From NCBI GenBank assembly GCA_037439785.1, contig JBBIVJ010000002.1, positions 1-64,000 of the forward strand: a stretch of 64,000 nt of DNA, written 5' to 3'. Below are positions 52,601 through 62,793 of the stretch, piece after piece (within the stretch, counting starts at the first letter, position 1; each line of letters opens with the position of its first letter). Below the pieces are notes generated by a model, which searched no databases, had not been told where the DNA came from, and saw nothing but the letters and a program-made list of their open reading frames with translations. This DNA comes from DSVZ01 sp037439785 (GTDB taxonomy: Bacteria; Verrucomicrobiota; Verrucomicrobiia; Limisphaerales; J093). Made by a program: the position numbers and the translations under genes.

Positions 52601-53112
52601 GGAGCGCTTCTATGCGCCCACTCGCAAACGCAGCAACAGTACGTATGAGTTCGGCACGATGTCAAGGCGTCTTGCGACCCTGAAGGCAAGTGGGTCAAAA
52701 AAATGGACGAGCTGGTAACGCTTCAAGGTCCTGCGCAGAGTCGGCGGAAGGCGCTGAAGGAGGGACAACGGAGCGCAATGTGGGAAGAGTTGGGAACGGC
52801 GGGTTGAATGAGACCTCAAACCGAGCCGGGCCGTGGACGCAGGACCGGACCGCCAGTTTGGATGCAGGTCCTGCCGCAAGGCCGTACAGGCAGCAAGCAG
52901 CAATTTGGGTGAAAGCAAGCCGCCACCGCGCAGTCAGCCGAGGCGGGGGCACTGCCGGCCAGGGGAACGGGGCGGGCAACCGTGATCTGCCCCTTTCCGC
53001 GGTGGAATAGCCGCCGCAGAATGCCCCAACCGCTGTGGATCGCCTGCCTGTAGGGGTGCGGTGGTGGAGGATACTGCCCTGAGGGTCAGCGGCGCCCTGC
53101 TGGCGCTGACTT
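52573..53112. other. Intergenic region upstream of the PEP-CTERM gene
   Basis: 540 bases with the promoter candidate (52636-52665) and repeats (52562-52600) at one end. Nothing else identifiable; no gene supported. Confidence 0.5.
52636..52665 (-). promoter_or_regulatory. Sigma-70-like promoter for the PEP-CTERM gene
   Basis: On the minus strand TTGACA (52665-52660, exact consensus) and TACTGT (52641-52636) with an 18-base spacer. The expected start is about 58 bases before ATG 52572. Confidence 0.5.
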
Positions 53113-56100
53113 TCAAGGCGCCTCGGGCCGGAGACGGTAGAAGCGGGCAGGAGAGTGAGTCGCGATCGGGTCCGTCACGCTTTGCGGTTGGAGGGTGGCC
53201 AGGCCGGGGTCGCTCGGCGGCAGGGTGAACAAGGTCTTCCAAGACGTCGAGGCATCCAGGCGGTCCCGGTATTCCACGACGTAGCTGCGGTTGGCGGCGG
53301 CGGGGAAGAACAGGTGGAGCCCTTCGGCGGCGGCTTCCACCCCCTCAAAGGCCAGCCGGCTGGCGGCATCCAGTGGGTTGGTCCCGGCCACGTATTCTGC
53401 GCCGGTGGTCTGGCCATCGCCGTCGGGGTCGGCGGCCGGGTCATCGGGCCAGGCCGGGTCCAGGCCGTGGGTCAGCTCGAAGAGGTCCTCCAGACCGTCG
53501 GCGTCGGTGTCCGCACCAGGCAGGACCACACGCACCGGAGCGGGGAAGGAGGTTACCGCGCCGGCATCGTTGAGCACCAGGACGTCGTAGTCGCCCGCGT
53601 GAACGGGCTGGAGGTTGGGCAGGTTCAAGGTGGCGTTGGTGGCGCCGACCAGCACCTGTCCATCCCGTCGCCACTGGTAGCGCAGCGGGCCGGGACCGGA
53701 GGCTTGGACCGACAGGGTCAGGGCCCGACCAACCAGGGTGACCAGCCCCTGGGGATGCTGAACCAAGACCGGCACCTGGCCCGTGCCCGGCGGGCGGCCG
53801 GGGGTGGGGGTGGCGGCCGACCAGTTCAGGGCATCGTCCCCGAAAGCTCCTTCCGGTGCGCGCTGCAGGCTGTAGCCAAAGCCGTTGGCTCCCGCCGGCC
53901 AGGGGTGTTGGTCGCGGTACTCGACGCGGTCGGCCTCGACCTCCGCACGGGTGGCATCCGGAGCCGGGTCGAGCCGGACGGGCCGGAGCAGCCACAGCGT
54001 GTCGAGGCTGTTGTCCAGCTGGCCTGACCATGGCCCGAGTACCCGGGTTTCCGGGGGAACGGCATACCGGGCGCGGAAGGCAGCCAGTTGGGTGGCGTTG
54101 GTTTGCGGGTCAAAGCCCACCACCAACAACCGCTCGCCGGCAGCCAGGGTGAGATTGGTAGGGAAGCGAAACTCGATCCCGCCCGCCAGTCGCCAGGTGT
54201 TGGTGGGCTGGTCCGGATCGAACAGCGGCACGGGGGCGGCGGAGAGGTTGAGCAGTTCGAGGTATTCGTCCTCGGGCGCGTCCCACCAGGCGCCGTTGGC
54301 CCAGACGTCCGGCGGGTGGTCCATGATATCGCTCAGCACCACCGGACCGACCGCCGGCCCGGCGTTCGGCGCGCCCGGCGTGGCCGCGGCCTGGAGCCCA
54401 AACCGCTCTTCGCCGCCGCGGGTCAGATGGCGACCCCAGGTCTGCCCCGGCTCCGCCGCACCGAACTCGAAGCCGTGCACGTAGCCGGTCAGTTGCCCGG
54501 CGGCATCGGCCGCAAACAGCCAGACCTCTTCGCCGTCGGCGCGCAGGCCGAAACTTCCTTCCCCGCCGCCGGGGGGGTTGAACTGCGCGGCGTCCACCAC
54601 CAGAAAGCCGCCGGCCGTCACGAGCGACCCGGCCGGCAGGCGGTACTTGGGCGTGCGGGGATCGTCGGACAGGAACCACCCACTCACGTCCACGGGCTCG
54701 GGGCCGGGGTTGAACAGCTCGATGGTGTCGCGCTGGCCGGGGGCGGGGTTGGCCAGGACTTCGTTGATGACCACCGGCGGATGGGCCAGCGCGGGCGGTT
54801 CGGGCGCGCCCGGTGTGCCGCCGCGCACGGCGCCCACGCGCCAGCCGGCCGCCAAACTCCACACCGCCGGCGACGCGGTGAGATCGGCGGGCACCAGGGC
54901 AAAGCCCACGCCTCGCGCGGCGGCGTACCACGCGCCGTCGTAGCGGAATTCCTGGACCAGCTCCTGCATCGGTCCTTCCAGGCGCAGGGTCTCGCCGGAG
55001 TTGTCCAGCCGGCCGGTGTATTCGCCGGCCAGTTCGGGCCGCGTGCCGTAGCGGCGTTCGAAGGCGGCGCGATTGGCAGCCACGACCACGCGGGCGCCCG
55101 GACCCAGTGTTTGCACCGCGCCGGTCGAGAAATCGAACTGGACGCCGCGGGTGAAGCGGAAGCCGGCCAGGCTCAGCGGCGTTGTGCCCAGGTTGACCAG
55201 CTCGATGAACTCGTAGTCGTTGCGGTCCTCGCCTCCGGCGCCGGGGGCGGGGTCGAAGAGGATTTCGCTCACCCGCAACGGCGGCACGGCGGTGACGTAG
55301 GTGGCGGCGGTGGGGCCGCTCCAGGTGGTGCTCACCCGGAGGCGGGCCACGAGCCGGACGTTGCGGTCCACGCGCACCGCGCCCGTGTACGGCGTGGCGC
55401 GGGGGCTGATGCCTCCGCCGGGCAGGCGCGGGTCCGAGCCGTCCAGCGTGTAGTAGATGGTGCCCGGGGCCGCGCTGAGCGTGATGGTGGTGCCGGGGCG
55501 GACAAAGCCGCCGGGGCGGACGGGCACCGGGCGGCGCGGGTACTGGGCGTCAATCCAGTTGAAGCGCTGCTGCACCCACTGCTTATTGTTGGCAATGATC
55601 TGGGCGTAGGTGGGCTGGATGTAGATGGCCGGGTTGGGCCAGACGTACGAGTTGAGGCGCGGCCAGCGGGCGAACTCGCGCGCCTTGGCCTCGTCCAGGT
55701 ACGCGGCGATTTCGTCAATGCGGGCCAGGACGTTGGTGGGGTTGAAGACCGTCTCGCGCAGTTCGCTCCAGCGGTCAATGAGGGCCTGGTTGAAGTCCGG
55801 GTCGCCGCTGCGCCCGCTGGGTGAGGTGGTGCCGGTAATGAGCCGGCGCAGCCAGAGGTGATCGTTTTCGCCGATGAGGGACCAGTACCAGCCGGCGGGG
55901 TTCCAGCCCTCGAGGTAGTCGGCGTTGCCCAGGCTCAGGTTCCAGTCCCAGATCGGGGCCATCTTCACCTTCCCGCCGCGGTCTTTGTGGAGGTAGTTGC
56001 TGAGGCGGTAGCCGTCAATCTGCTTGGTGAACTCGACGATCCAGTGGTTGTCCACGAAGGACGGCACGTCCATGAAGGCCGAGTAGTGCCGGGCGCCGGT

Positions 56101-58458
56101 GCGGGTGAGCCAGTCGCTGGCATAGAGCGCTTCCTCAAAGGCGAGCAGGTAATTGCGCAGCCAGGCGCGCTGGGTGGCGTTGAGCTCGCGCGGTTTGGGG
56201 TCGTGGTACTTGAGGGTCTGGGCGCTGAAGCCCGCGCCGCCCCGGGTGGTGAAGTTCAGGTCGCCGGGGCTGTCCTTGTCCTTTTTGAAGATGTAGCCGC
56301 CGCTGACCTCGGGTTCCCGGGTGACGTTCGGCCCCAGGCGGGCCAGGTCCAGCCGATTGCCGTCAATCTTGATCTTCTCCAGCAGCACGTAGATGCCGCG
56401 GTAGTCGGTGGGCTGGGTGAGCTGGCCGCGGGTCTCGTCCACAAACACCTCGCAGAAGCGGCGCTGCACCGCATAGTGGCCCATCTGCTCGTGCAGCTCG
56501 AAGGCGAGGAAGTTGTTCAGCAGGCTCTTGTCCGAGTACGGGCCGTTGAGCACCCAGTCCGACTCGGCCGGCAGGCCCAGCAACGGCACCTCCCGGTCCA
56601 CGCCGGCGGCGTCGGTCAGCTCGAGGTTGTACTGCTTTTTCGGGAAGCCCAGCGAACTCTGGCCACGAACCTCCATCAGCCCCAGGCCGGTGTGGGCCGG
56701 GGTGCCCAGCAGGGCCGTGCGGCCGCGAAACGGTTCGAGGGCGGTGACGTGCACCACCGCGCGGCTGTCGGTGGGGATGCTGGCCACGGGCTGGATGACC
56801 AGCAACGGCAGGTTCGAGGTGAAGTTGGTCAGGCCGGTCGAGACCAGCACATAGCCCGCCGCCACCGGCTGACTCGGCAGCAGGCCGGGCTGGTAGGTCC
56901 GCGCCCGCAACACCGTGCCCTGGGTGAGCGTGATCGGCCCGCTGTACACCGTGGCGCCCGCCTCGGGCGTGGGCTCGCGACCGTTCGTGCTGTAGTAAAT
57001 GGTGCCGGCGGGCGCGGACAAACTGACCACCAGCCGGTTGGTGGCGTACAGCCCGCCCGGCAGCGAAAAGACCGGCTCGGGCGCAAAGCCTGGCCCGCTG
57101 GTGGTGTTGGGTTGGCCGGGGGTGGGGGTGGCGAAATACCCCACCTGCGCCGGGTCCAGCAGGTCGCGGCCGTAGGAGACGTCGGGCTGCTGCGGTGGAT
57201 AGGCGGGGGCGAAGGCGTCCACCACGTTGGTCCGGGTGTCCAGCAGGGCCAGATATTCGCCGTCGGTCGCGAGGCGGAAATTGGTGTGCAGTTCGCGAGC
57301 GGGGTCACGGCGGTCCTTGCCCGAGGCCCAGACCAGCAGGTAACCGCGCGCGGGCAGGAGCACGTCGGGCAGGCGCCATTGCACGGGGTTGGCGGCGGTG
57401 TCGGTGAGGAACCAGCCGTCGAGTGAGACCGCTTCGTCGCCGAGGTTGCGCAGCTCGATCCAGTCAGAACGGGCGCCGTCCTCGTCGCGGATGCCGCTGC
57501 GGTTGTCGGCCAGGCACTCGGACAGGATCACCCGGGCCGGCGGGGCGTTGGTATCGAGCGTGTACGACCAGCCGCCGCCCGTGAAGGGCTCGGCATCCGG
57601 CGGCAGGGAGGTGATGCCGTGCGCGGGCGCCCAGCTCACCCGGACCGTGCCCGGCGGTGGCTCGGGGAAGCGGAAGGTGTAGTCGCGGGGCGAATGAACC
57701 TCCAGCGCGGTGGCCGGCTGGCCGTTGACGTGCAGGTCCGCGGCGTCCACCCCCTGCACGGCCAGGTTGAAGACCACCTCGATGCTGTCCAGGGCGCGGG
57801 CCACGGTGCCGGGGGCGGGGAAGACCGCCTCGACGCGGGGTTCGCGCTCTTCGATCTGGAGGGTCAGCGCGGCGGCGATCAGGAAATCGCTGCTGCCGCT
57901 GAGCGAGACGTTGGCCGCCTGGATGGCGAGCACGTTTTCGCCGGCGTGGAGCTGGCCGACCTCGGGCTGAAAGGTGGTGGTGAAGAGCTTGGGATTTTCG
58001 TTCGCGTCGGCCGCGGGGGTGTTGTAAGCCGGTTCGCCGGGGGGCATGCCCACCCGGGCGATCTCCTGGCCGTTGAGCCAGACCACGCAGCCGTCGTCCA
58101 CCCGCAGGTCCAGCGTCAGGCTGAGGACGCGGCCGGGGTTGGCAACGTCGAAGGTTTTGCGGAGGAACAGGGTGAGGTAATTGTCCCGCATGTCGGTCAG
58201 GGCGGTGTTGCCGGTGTAGCCGGCGGCCTTGTCCTCGTAATAAAAGGGCGCCTGACCGACGGCCCAGGAGCGGTCATTGAAGCCGGGCTGCCGCCAGGCA
58301 GTGGGGTCGGGCGCCGAGGCCTCGCTCAGGCCCTTGAAGTAGCGCCACTCGGTGTCTTCGGGGAAGCTGCCGGCCGCCCGGGCAGCCGGGAGGCCCCCGC
58401 CCAGCGTGGCCGCGAACAAAACCCACCAGCTCCGAGAAATCCCAAGGGTGTGTCTCAT
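53113..58458 (-). CDS. Giant secreted CotH/lamin-tail-domain protein
   Basis: 1781 residues. Signal peptide ~1-28 ('WWVLFAATLGGGLPAARA'). Order: carbohydrate-binding-like N-terminal domain ('DDGCVVWLNGQEIARVG'), lamin-tail domain (LTD) 1 ('ILSECLADNRSGIRDEDGAR'), chitobiase-like repeats ('PAGTIYYSTNGREPTP', 'APGTIYYTLDGSDPR'), CotH kinase-like core ('GLMEVRGQSSLGFPKKQYNL', 'YSDKSLLNNFLAFELHEQMG', 'APIWDWNLSLGNADY'), three more LTDs, an Ig-like domain ('QWRRDGQVLVG'), and a Ca-binding TSP3-like repeat ('DTDADGLEDLFELTHGLDPA') before a 'FYRLR' tail. CotH proteins phosphorylate spore-coat proteins in Bacillus; the role in these surface giants is unknown. ATG 58458 begins 'MRHTLGISRSW'. Confidence 0.85.
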   Translation of the reverse strand: MRHTLGISRSWWVLFAATLGGGLPAARAAGSFPEDTEWRYFKGLSEASAPDPTAWRQPGFNDRSWAVGQAPFYYEDKAAGYTGNTALTDMRDNYLTLFLRKTFDVANPGRVLSLTLDLRVDDGCVVWLNGQEIARVGMPPGEPAYNTPAADANENPKLFTTTFQPEVGQLHAGENVLAIQAANVSLSGSSDFLIAAALTLQIEEREPRVEAVFPAPGTVARALDSIEVVFNLAVQGVDAADLHVNGQPATALEVHSPRDYTFRFPEPPPGTVRVSWAPAHGITSLPPDAEPFTGGGWSYTLDTNAPPARVILSECLADNRSGIRDEDGARSDWIELRNLGDEAVSLDGWFLTDTAANPVQWRLPDVLLPARGYLLVWASGKDRRDPARELHTNFRLATDGEYLALLDTRTNVVDAFAPAYPPQQPDVSYGRDLLDPAQVGYFATPTPGQPNTTSGPGFAPEPVFSLPGGLYATNRLVVSLSAPAGTIYYSTNGREPTPEAGATVYSGPITLTQGTVLRARTYQPGLLPSQPVAAGYVLVSTGLTNFTSNLPLLVIQPVASIPTDSRAVVHVTALEPFRGRTALLGTPAHTGLGLMEVRGQSSLGFPKKQYNLELTDAAGVDREVPLLGLPAESDWVLNGPYSDKSLLNNFLAFELHEQMGHYAVQRRFCEVFVDETRGQLTQPTDYRGIYVLLEKIKIDGNRLDLARLGPNVTREPEVSGGYIFKKDKDSPGDLNFTTRGGAGFSAQTLKYHDPKPRELNATQRAWLRNYLLAFEEALYASDWLTRTGARHYSAFMDVPSFVDNHWIVEFTKQIDGYRLSNYLHKDRGGKVKMAPIWDWNLSLGNADYLEGWNPAGWYWSLIGENDHLWLRRLITGTTSPSGRSGDPDFNQALIDRWSELRETVFNPTNVLARIDEIAAYLDEAKAREFARWPRLNSYVWPNPAIYIQPTYAQIIANNKQWVQQRFNWIDAQYPRRPVPVRPGGFVRPGTTITLSAAPGTIYYTLDGSDPRLPGGGISPRATPYTGAVRVDRNVRLVARLRVSTTWSGPTAATYVTAVPPLRVSEILFDPAPGAGGEDRNDYEFIELVNLGTTPLSLAGFRFTRGVQFDFSTGAVQTLGPGARVVVAANRAAFERRYGTRPELAGEYTGRLDNSGETLRLEGPMQELVQEFRYDGAWYAAARGVGFALVPADLTASPAVWSLAAGWRVGAVRGGTPGAPEPPALAHPPVVINEVLANPAPGQRDTIELFNPGPEPVDVSGWFLSDDPRTPKYRLPAGSLVTAGGFLVVDAAQFNPPGGGEGSFGLRADGEEVWLFAADAAGQLTGYVHGFEFGAAEPGQTWGRHLTRGGEERFGLQAAATPGAPNAGPAVGPVVLSDIMDHPPDVWANGAWWDAPEDEYLELLNLSAAPVPLFDPDQPTNTWRLAGGIEFRFPTNLTLAAGERLLVVGFDPQTNATQLAAFRARYAVPPETRVLGPWSGQLDNSLDTLWLLRPVRLDPAPDATRAEVEADRVEYRDQHPWPAGANGFGYSLQRAPEGAFGDDALNWSAATPTPGRPPGTGQVPVLVQHPQGLVTLVGRALTLSVQASGPGPLRYQWRRDGQVLVGATNATLNLPNLQPVHAGDYDVLVLNDAGAVTSFPAPVRVVLPGADTDADGLEDLFELTHGLDPAWPDDPAADPDGDGQTTGAEYVAGTNPLDAASRLAFEGVEAAAEGLHLFFPAAANRSYVVEYRDRLDASTSWKTLFTLPPSDPGLATLQPQSVTDPIATHSPARFYRLRPEAP

Positions 58459-59015
58459 TGCCGGAAAAAACTGCAAGTCCAGTGCCAGCCCGGTCGCTGG
58501 AGGCGGACGGGCGAGGGCCGAGCCTGGACTCAAGGCGGCGGTGATGGCGAGCAAAAGTCCCCTCGACAGATGGCCTGTCCTTAGCTCCGAAAGCCCCGCC
58601 GGAGACCTGAAAGGGCGGTCAGAGGGTACATCGAGCTTGCGATCGGGGCTTATCTGCTTCTGCTGTTACGGTAAAATGCTTTCGTTGAGAAACCGCGGTG
58701 TGCCGGGCCGTGGGTTCCTTCGGACAGGTTGAGTATCAAAACTGGAAGGACCGAACTGGTACCAAGGCACCTCTGGCCAGTGCTTGGGAAATGCGGGAAA
58801 CGATGATTACGGTCGAGGCGCTGGCAAAACTGACCAGGTTACGGACCACTTTCCTGGACAACGCATCGGGCACCTGGGTGCGAAAAGCGGTCTCCATTGG
58901 GGCAACGCTCAACTTGCTGAGCTCGCTGCAGGGCTCTCGCAGGTTGGCTGAGGGTTCGGTGGGCAACAGCCCAGACGTGCTGGCGGGACCGGATCCGGAT
59001 GCCGTCGCCCCGCCT
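58459..59015. other. Intergenic region upstream of the CotH gene
   Basis: 557 bases, of lower GC than its surroundings around 58640-58900. A weak minus-strand promoter is possible (TTTACC 58675-58670, TAAGCC 58652-58647, 17-base spacer). No gene is supported on either strand. Confidence 0.4.
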
Positions 59016-61526
59016 TCACGGCCGAAACAGGTGATCGAGGTAGAGCGGGTCGTCCGTGCCGGGGCCGTTGACCAGCACCACCGGCTCGTTGACCAGCGCC
59101 TCGGCCAGTTCGGCGGCGGCGGGCGCGTCGAGCTTCTCGCGCCAGACCAGCTCGAACCGGAACTCCATCACCCCGTGCTCGTCGCCGGCGAAGTTGGTGT
59201 GCCAGCAGTTGTTGAAGAGCATGGCCAGCAGGCGGTGCGGGTCCGACGGCGGGTCGCTGCGCCGCGCCCAGACGTGTGGCCCGCCCAGGGTCAGGAGCGG
59301 GACGTCCCGACTGACCCACAGCCAGTGACCCTCGGCCGTGGCGTAGTGCGCCCAGCCATCCACGGCGAAGTAATCGCGGCAACTGCCCGGCAACTGGTCG
59401 GTGTAGGGGATGAACGCCATGCCGCCGCAGCTCAGGCGGGGCAGGGTGCCCACGCAGGGCAGCGGGAAGGCGGCGAACCAGATTTCCGGGGCCGGCGAGG
59501 ACAGCCGGTCAAAGCGGAGGGTGAAACGGGCGCGCGGTTCGCCCTTCCACAGCTCGAGGCGGCGCTCGGCCCAGCGCAGCCGCGGATGCTTCAGCCACTG
59601 GGTGAAGCGCAGCGTATGCGGGGTCTCCTCCATCGTGGCGGGCGCTTCCGGCGTGGCCCGCGTCTCGACCAGCCGTTCGCGGCGCAGTTGTTCGCGACGG
59701 GCGGTGTCGCCCTCGTAGGCGATGTCCAGCAACGCCCAGCGCGGCGCAAAGGCCCTGACCTCGACTGCCAGCAGGTCGCCGCTGCCGGCCAGGAACAGCG
59801 GCCGGGTCATGCCGGGCCATTGGGTGCCGGTGGGCCAGCCGGCGTCGTCGCGGGTCAGGACCGGGTTGGCGATGGGGGCGGGCGGTTCGGTGCCGGGTTC
59901 CGGGCTGGGGCGCAGCTTCAGCACCGATTCCGCCGGCAGCTCGTCCACCCAGAAGCGGGCCACGCGACGGGGGACCTGGTCGGCGTGGGTGGCGGACAGG
60001 TTTTCGCGGCTGAGCTCCTCCGGCCGGGTCGGCCGATGCCAGGGGCTGAGGCCGGGGTCAAAATACAGCGGCCAGCGCCGCGCCTGGCCGGGGACCTCCA
60101 GCGACCGGAACTCGCCGCGCAGGCTGGTGGCGTTGAGCCGTATCCAGCCGCGGAAGGGCGCCTTTGACGGATTGGCGACGAACAGCCCTTCGCCCTCGGC
60201 CAACAGCTTGGTGCGGGCGCGTTGCGACAGCAACCATTCGGCGTGGGCCATCGGCCGCCAGGCGAAGAGGGCCTTCTCGGCAAACTGCGCCTGCGTGTCC
60301 TGGCTCCAGGGCAGCGCCACGCTCAGGCTCGAGCCCCAGGTGTGTTCATCGAACAGGCAGAGGTCCTGGTAAAGCGCCTCGATCCGCCGCCGCGCCGTCT
60401 CGGGCACCGGCCCCCAGAGTGGCGACTCCGCGGCGGCCAGCAGCCGTTTGGCCAGGCGGCTGGCGGCCACTTCACGCGGGGCGCTGGCGGTGCCGTTGGC
60501 CCACCAGTCGGTAAACTCGCCTTCGTATTCCGGCACCCGGTTGCCCAGGGCCTGTTCCATCGCCCGCAGCGCTTCGGACACGGTGACCAGGCGCAGCTCC
60601 GGCCTGAGCCCCAGCCGGGTCCAGGCGGCCACAAACTCCGCCAGGTGCGGGAAAGGCGGGTCGTTGTCCATGCGCCACTGGTGGGTGACCGAAATGGTCA
60701 GCACCTCGTGGGCATAGCCTTCCTGCCGCAGTTGGGCGATGCGCCGCAGGCATTGCGCGTGCGCGGCGCGGAGCGAGGTTTCGTCCGTCTTGAACACGTC
60801 GCTGCCGCGCGGAGGGCGAAACTGGAGGTCACCGGCGCGGGGCACCGGTCCGCGCCGCCACTCGGAGGACTCGAAGAAGTCGAAGCCGGCCGGGTAGGAA
60901 TGGTTCAGCCAGACAAAAAGCCGGCGGCCGTCGGGCTGTTTCCACCAAAAGGCGCCGGGGCGGTAGAACGGCGGACCGCCGCTGTCCGGGTTGATGCCCA
61001 TGAACAGGTGCCGGATGCCGCGGTCCAGCAGGGCCCGGGCGCCGGCGCGGGGGAAGCCGTTGACGTCGTTCTGCACTGCCACGGTGGGCGGGAACTGCTG
61101 CGCCAGCTCCGCCGGCAGCCACTCGAACATCGTCTGCCACTGCCGGGCGCTGAGGAAGGGGGTCTGGTTGAAGGGCAGGGCGGTGAGCTCGAATTGCCCG
61201 CTGCGCAACGCCCGCAGCAGGTCCGCCCGCCGCCCCGGCGAGGCCGCCTGCCACCAGTCGGCCACCGCCACGGCCGACTCGGCGCTCCAGGCGAAGCGGC
61301 GTTCCGGCGGGCCGTCCAGCGTAGCCAGCACCGCGTCCAGCGCGATGTCCAGGTAACGCACCTGCAATTCGCGGCAGACGCTCTGGAGATCGGTGAAGCC
61401 GAAATCGGTGTGGGAAAAGTGGGTGAGGTAAATGCGCCGGATGGGCGGGTCGGCAGGCGGTTCGGCGGCGTCCGGGCGGGGCAGCAGACCTCCGCAGGCG
61501 GCGAGCAGGAGCGGCAGGGTTTTCAC
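59016..61526 (-). CDS. GH38/DUF5054-like putative glycosidase
   Basis: 836 residues from GTG 61526. N-terminus 'LPLLLAACGGLLPRPDAA' looks like a lipoprotein signal (L-A-A-C lipobox). The catalytic-fold opening 'YLTHFSHTDFGFTDLQSVCR' matches the H-x-D motif of the alpha-mannosidase/DUF5054 group; 'VQNDVNGFPRAGARALLDRG' and 'LFMGINPDSGGPPFYRP' continue the barrel. A long beta-rich C-terminal half follows ('VRAFAPRWALLDIAYEGD'). The family usually needs Zn. Mannosidase specificity is not shown by sequence. It diverges from the sigma gene, sharing a 130-base region. Confidence 0.7.
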   Translation of the reverse strand: MKTLPLLLAACGGLLPRPDAAEPPADPPIRRIYLTHFSHTDFGFTDLQSVCRELQVRYLDIALDAVLATLDGPPERRFAWSAESAVAVADWWQAASPGRRADLLRALRSGQFELTALPFNQTPFLSARQWQTMFEWLPAELAQQFPPTVAVQNDVNGFPRAGARALLDRGIRHLFMGINPDSGGPPFYRPGAFWWKQPDGRRLFVWLNHSYPAGFDFFESSEWRRGPVPRAGDLQFRPPRGSDVFKTDETSLRAAHAQCLRRIAQLRQEGYAHEVLTISVTHQWRMDNDPPFPHLAEFVAAWTRLGLRPELRLVTVSEALRAMEQALGNRVPEYEGEFTDWWANGTASAPREVAASRLAKRLLAAAESPLWGPVPETARRRIEALYQDLCLFDEHTWGSSLSVALPWSQDTQAQFAEKALFAWRPMAHAEWLLSQRARTKLLAEGEGLFVANPSKAPFRGWIRLNATSLRGEFRSLEVPGQARRWPLYFDPGLSPWHRPTRPEELSRENLSATHADQVPRRVARFWVDELPAESVLKLRPSPEPGTEPPAPIANPVLTRDDAGWPTGTQWPGMTRPLFLAGSGDLLAVEVRAFAPRWALLDIAYEGDTARREQLRRERLVETRATPEAPATMEETPHTLRFTQWLKHPRLRWAERRLELWKGEPRARFTLRFDRLSSPAPEIWFAAFPLPCVGTLPRLSCGGMAFIPYTDQLPGSCRDYFAVDGWAHYATAEGHWLWVSRDVPLLTLGGPHVWARRSDPPSDPHRLLAMLFNNCWHTNFAGDEHGVMEFRFELVWREKLDAPAAAELAEALVNEPVVLVNGPGTDDPLYLDHLFRP

Positions 61527-61656
61527 GGGTCGGGGATAAGCCGCGGCGCGCGGCCGGGCAACAGAATTCCCCCCGCGTGGGCCGCGGCGGCGCCGGGCTC
61601 GGAGGGTTGCCAATTGACTTGAAGGCCCGTGGGGTGCTTCGCAAGCTTTAGGCGCC

Positions 61657-62793
61657 ATGGCGGTTTCCCGCAGCCGACGTCGTGTGGCCCGCCCCGCCCG
61701 CCGATCTGTTTCTCCGAAGACGGCGCGGCGGCAGTCGGGGCGTCGCGCCCCGGCATGGTCCGGGTTACCGGCCCTGCCGAGTGGCCCTTTGCCGGCCTCT
61801 CCGCCCGGCTTCGTGGCCGGGCCCCCGCCGGCTTCAACGCCTCTGCCTGCGCCTGCCGCAGCGCCAGCCGCCGTGCCCGCGCTGGAGACTGTGCCGTCCG
61901 TCCCGGCAGGCGAGCGACCTGCCGAGGTGCCCCGCGAGGAGGTGGTCGAGGCGCCGCCGGACGAGCGGTACGATGCCGACTCGGCCATCAAGCTGTACCT
62001 GCGGGAAATCGGCCAGGTGAAGCTGCTTACCCCCCAGGAGGAGATCGAGCTGGCCGCGCGCATCAAGCAGGGCGATCGCAAGGCGCGCGAGCACATGATC
62101 AAGGCCAACCTCCGCCTGGTGGTGAAGATCGCCCACGACTACGACGGCCTGGGGCTGCCGCTGCTGGACCTGATCAACGAGGGCAACCTCGGCCTGATGA
62201 AGGCGGTCGAGCGTTTCGACCCCGCCAAGGGGGGCAAGCTCTCGACCTACGCCGCCTGGTGGATCAAGCAGTCCATCAAGCGCGCCCTGGCCAACCAGGG
62301 CAAGACCATCCGCCTGCCCGTCCACCTGGTGGACAAAATTTCCCGGATGCGCCGCGTGGCCATGCACCTCCAGGACATCCTCGGCCGCGAGCCCACCGAC
62401 GAGGAACTGGCCGAAGAGCTGGGCGTCAGCCCCGCCCGCGTCGCCCAGTTGCGCATGGCCTCCTATCGGCCCGCCTCCCTCGATGCCCCGCTGGGGGACG
62501 AGGACTCGGACACCTTTGCCGAGGTGGTCCGGGACGAACGCGCCGAGGACCCCTACGCCAAGCTCGAGGAAAAAACCCTCAACGACATGCTGGCCGAGCT
62601 GATCAAGCGCCTGGACCCGCGCGAGCAGCAGATTCTGCGCTACCGCTTCGGCCTGGACGGCGGCAAGGAAAAGACCCTCGAAGAAGTGGGTGCCTGCTTC
62701 GGCGTGACCCGCGAACGCATCCGCCAGATTCAAAACCTGGCGCTGGCCAAGCTGCGGCGCATGATTGCCAAACTCGAAAACCAAACCCAATGA
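61657..62793 (+). CDS. RpoD-family sigma factor with Pro/Ala-rich N-terminus
   Basis: 378 residues. Residues 1-100 are basic, then Pro/Ala-rich, and lack the long acidic region 1.1 of classical RpoD. Region 1.2 'DADSAIKLYLREIGQVKLLT', region 2 'NLRLVVKIAHDYDGLGLPLL', 2.3-2.4 'FDPAKGGKLSTYAAWWIKQS', region 3 'LVDKISRMRRVAMHLQDILG', region 4 'LDPREQQILRYRFGLDGGKE' and 'GVTRERIRQIQNLALAKLRR' are complete. Group 1 or group 2 (RpoS-like) sigma; the short length favours an alternative factor. Its stop overlaps the apt ATG by 4 bases. Confidence 0.92.
   Translation: MAVSRSRRRVARPARRSVSPKTARRQSGRRAPAWSGLPALPSGPLPASPPGFVAGPPPASTPLPAPAAAPAAVPALETVPSVPAGERPAEVPREEVVEAPPDERYDADSAIKLYLREIGQVKLLTPQEEIELAARIKQGDRKAREHMIKANLRLVVKIAHDYDGLGLPLLDLINEGNLGLMKAVERFDPAKGGKLSTYAAWWIKQSIKRALANQGKTIRLPVHLVDKISRMRRVAMHLQDILGREPTDEELAEELGVSPARVAQLRMASYRPASLDAPLGDEDSDTFAEVVRDERAEDPYAKLEEKTLNDMLAELIKRLDPREQQILRYRFGLDGGKEKTLEEVGACFGVTRERIRQIQNLALAKLRRMIAKLENQTQ

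Noticed and set aside
58698..59015. A + strand gene after the CotH promoter region
   Set aside because: The open frame runs on into the antisense of the GH38-like gene, has no ribosome site and no family resemblance.
61614..61650. Promoter TTGACT plus GCTTTA before the sigma gene
   Set aside because: The -35-like TTGACT (61614-61619) is 25 bases from GCTTTA, and no acceptable -10 lies at 16-18 bases.
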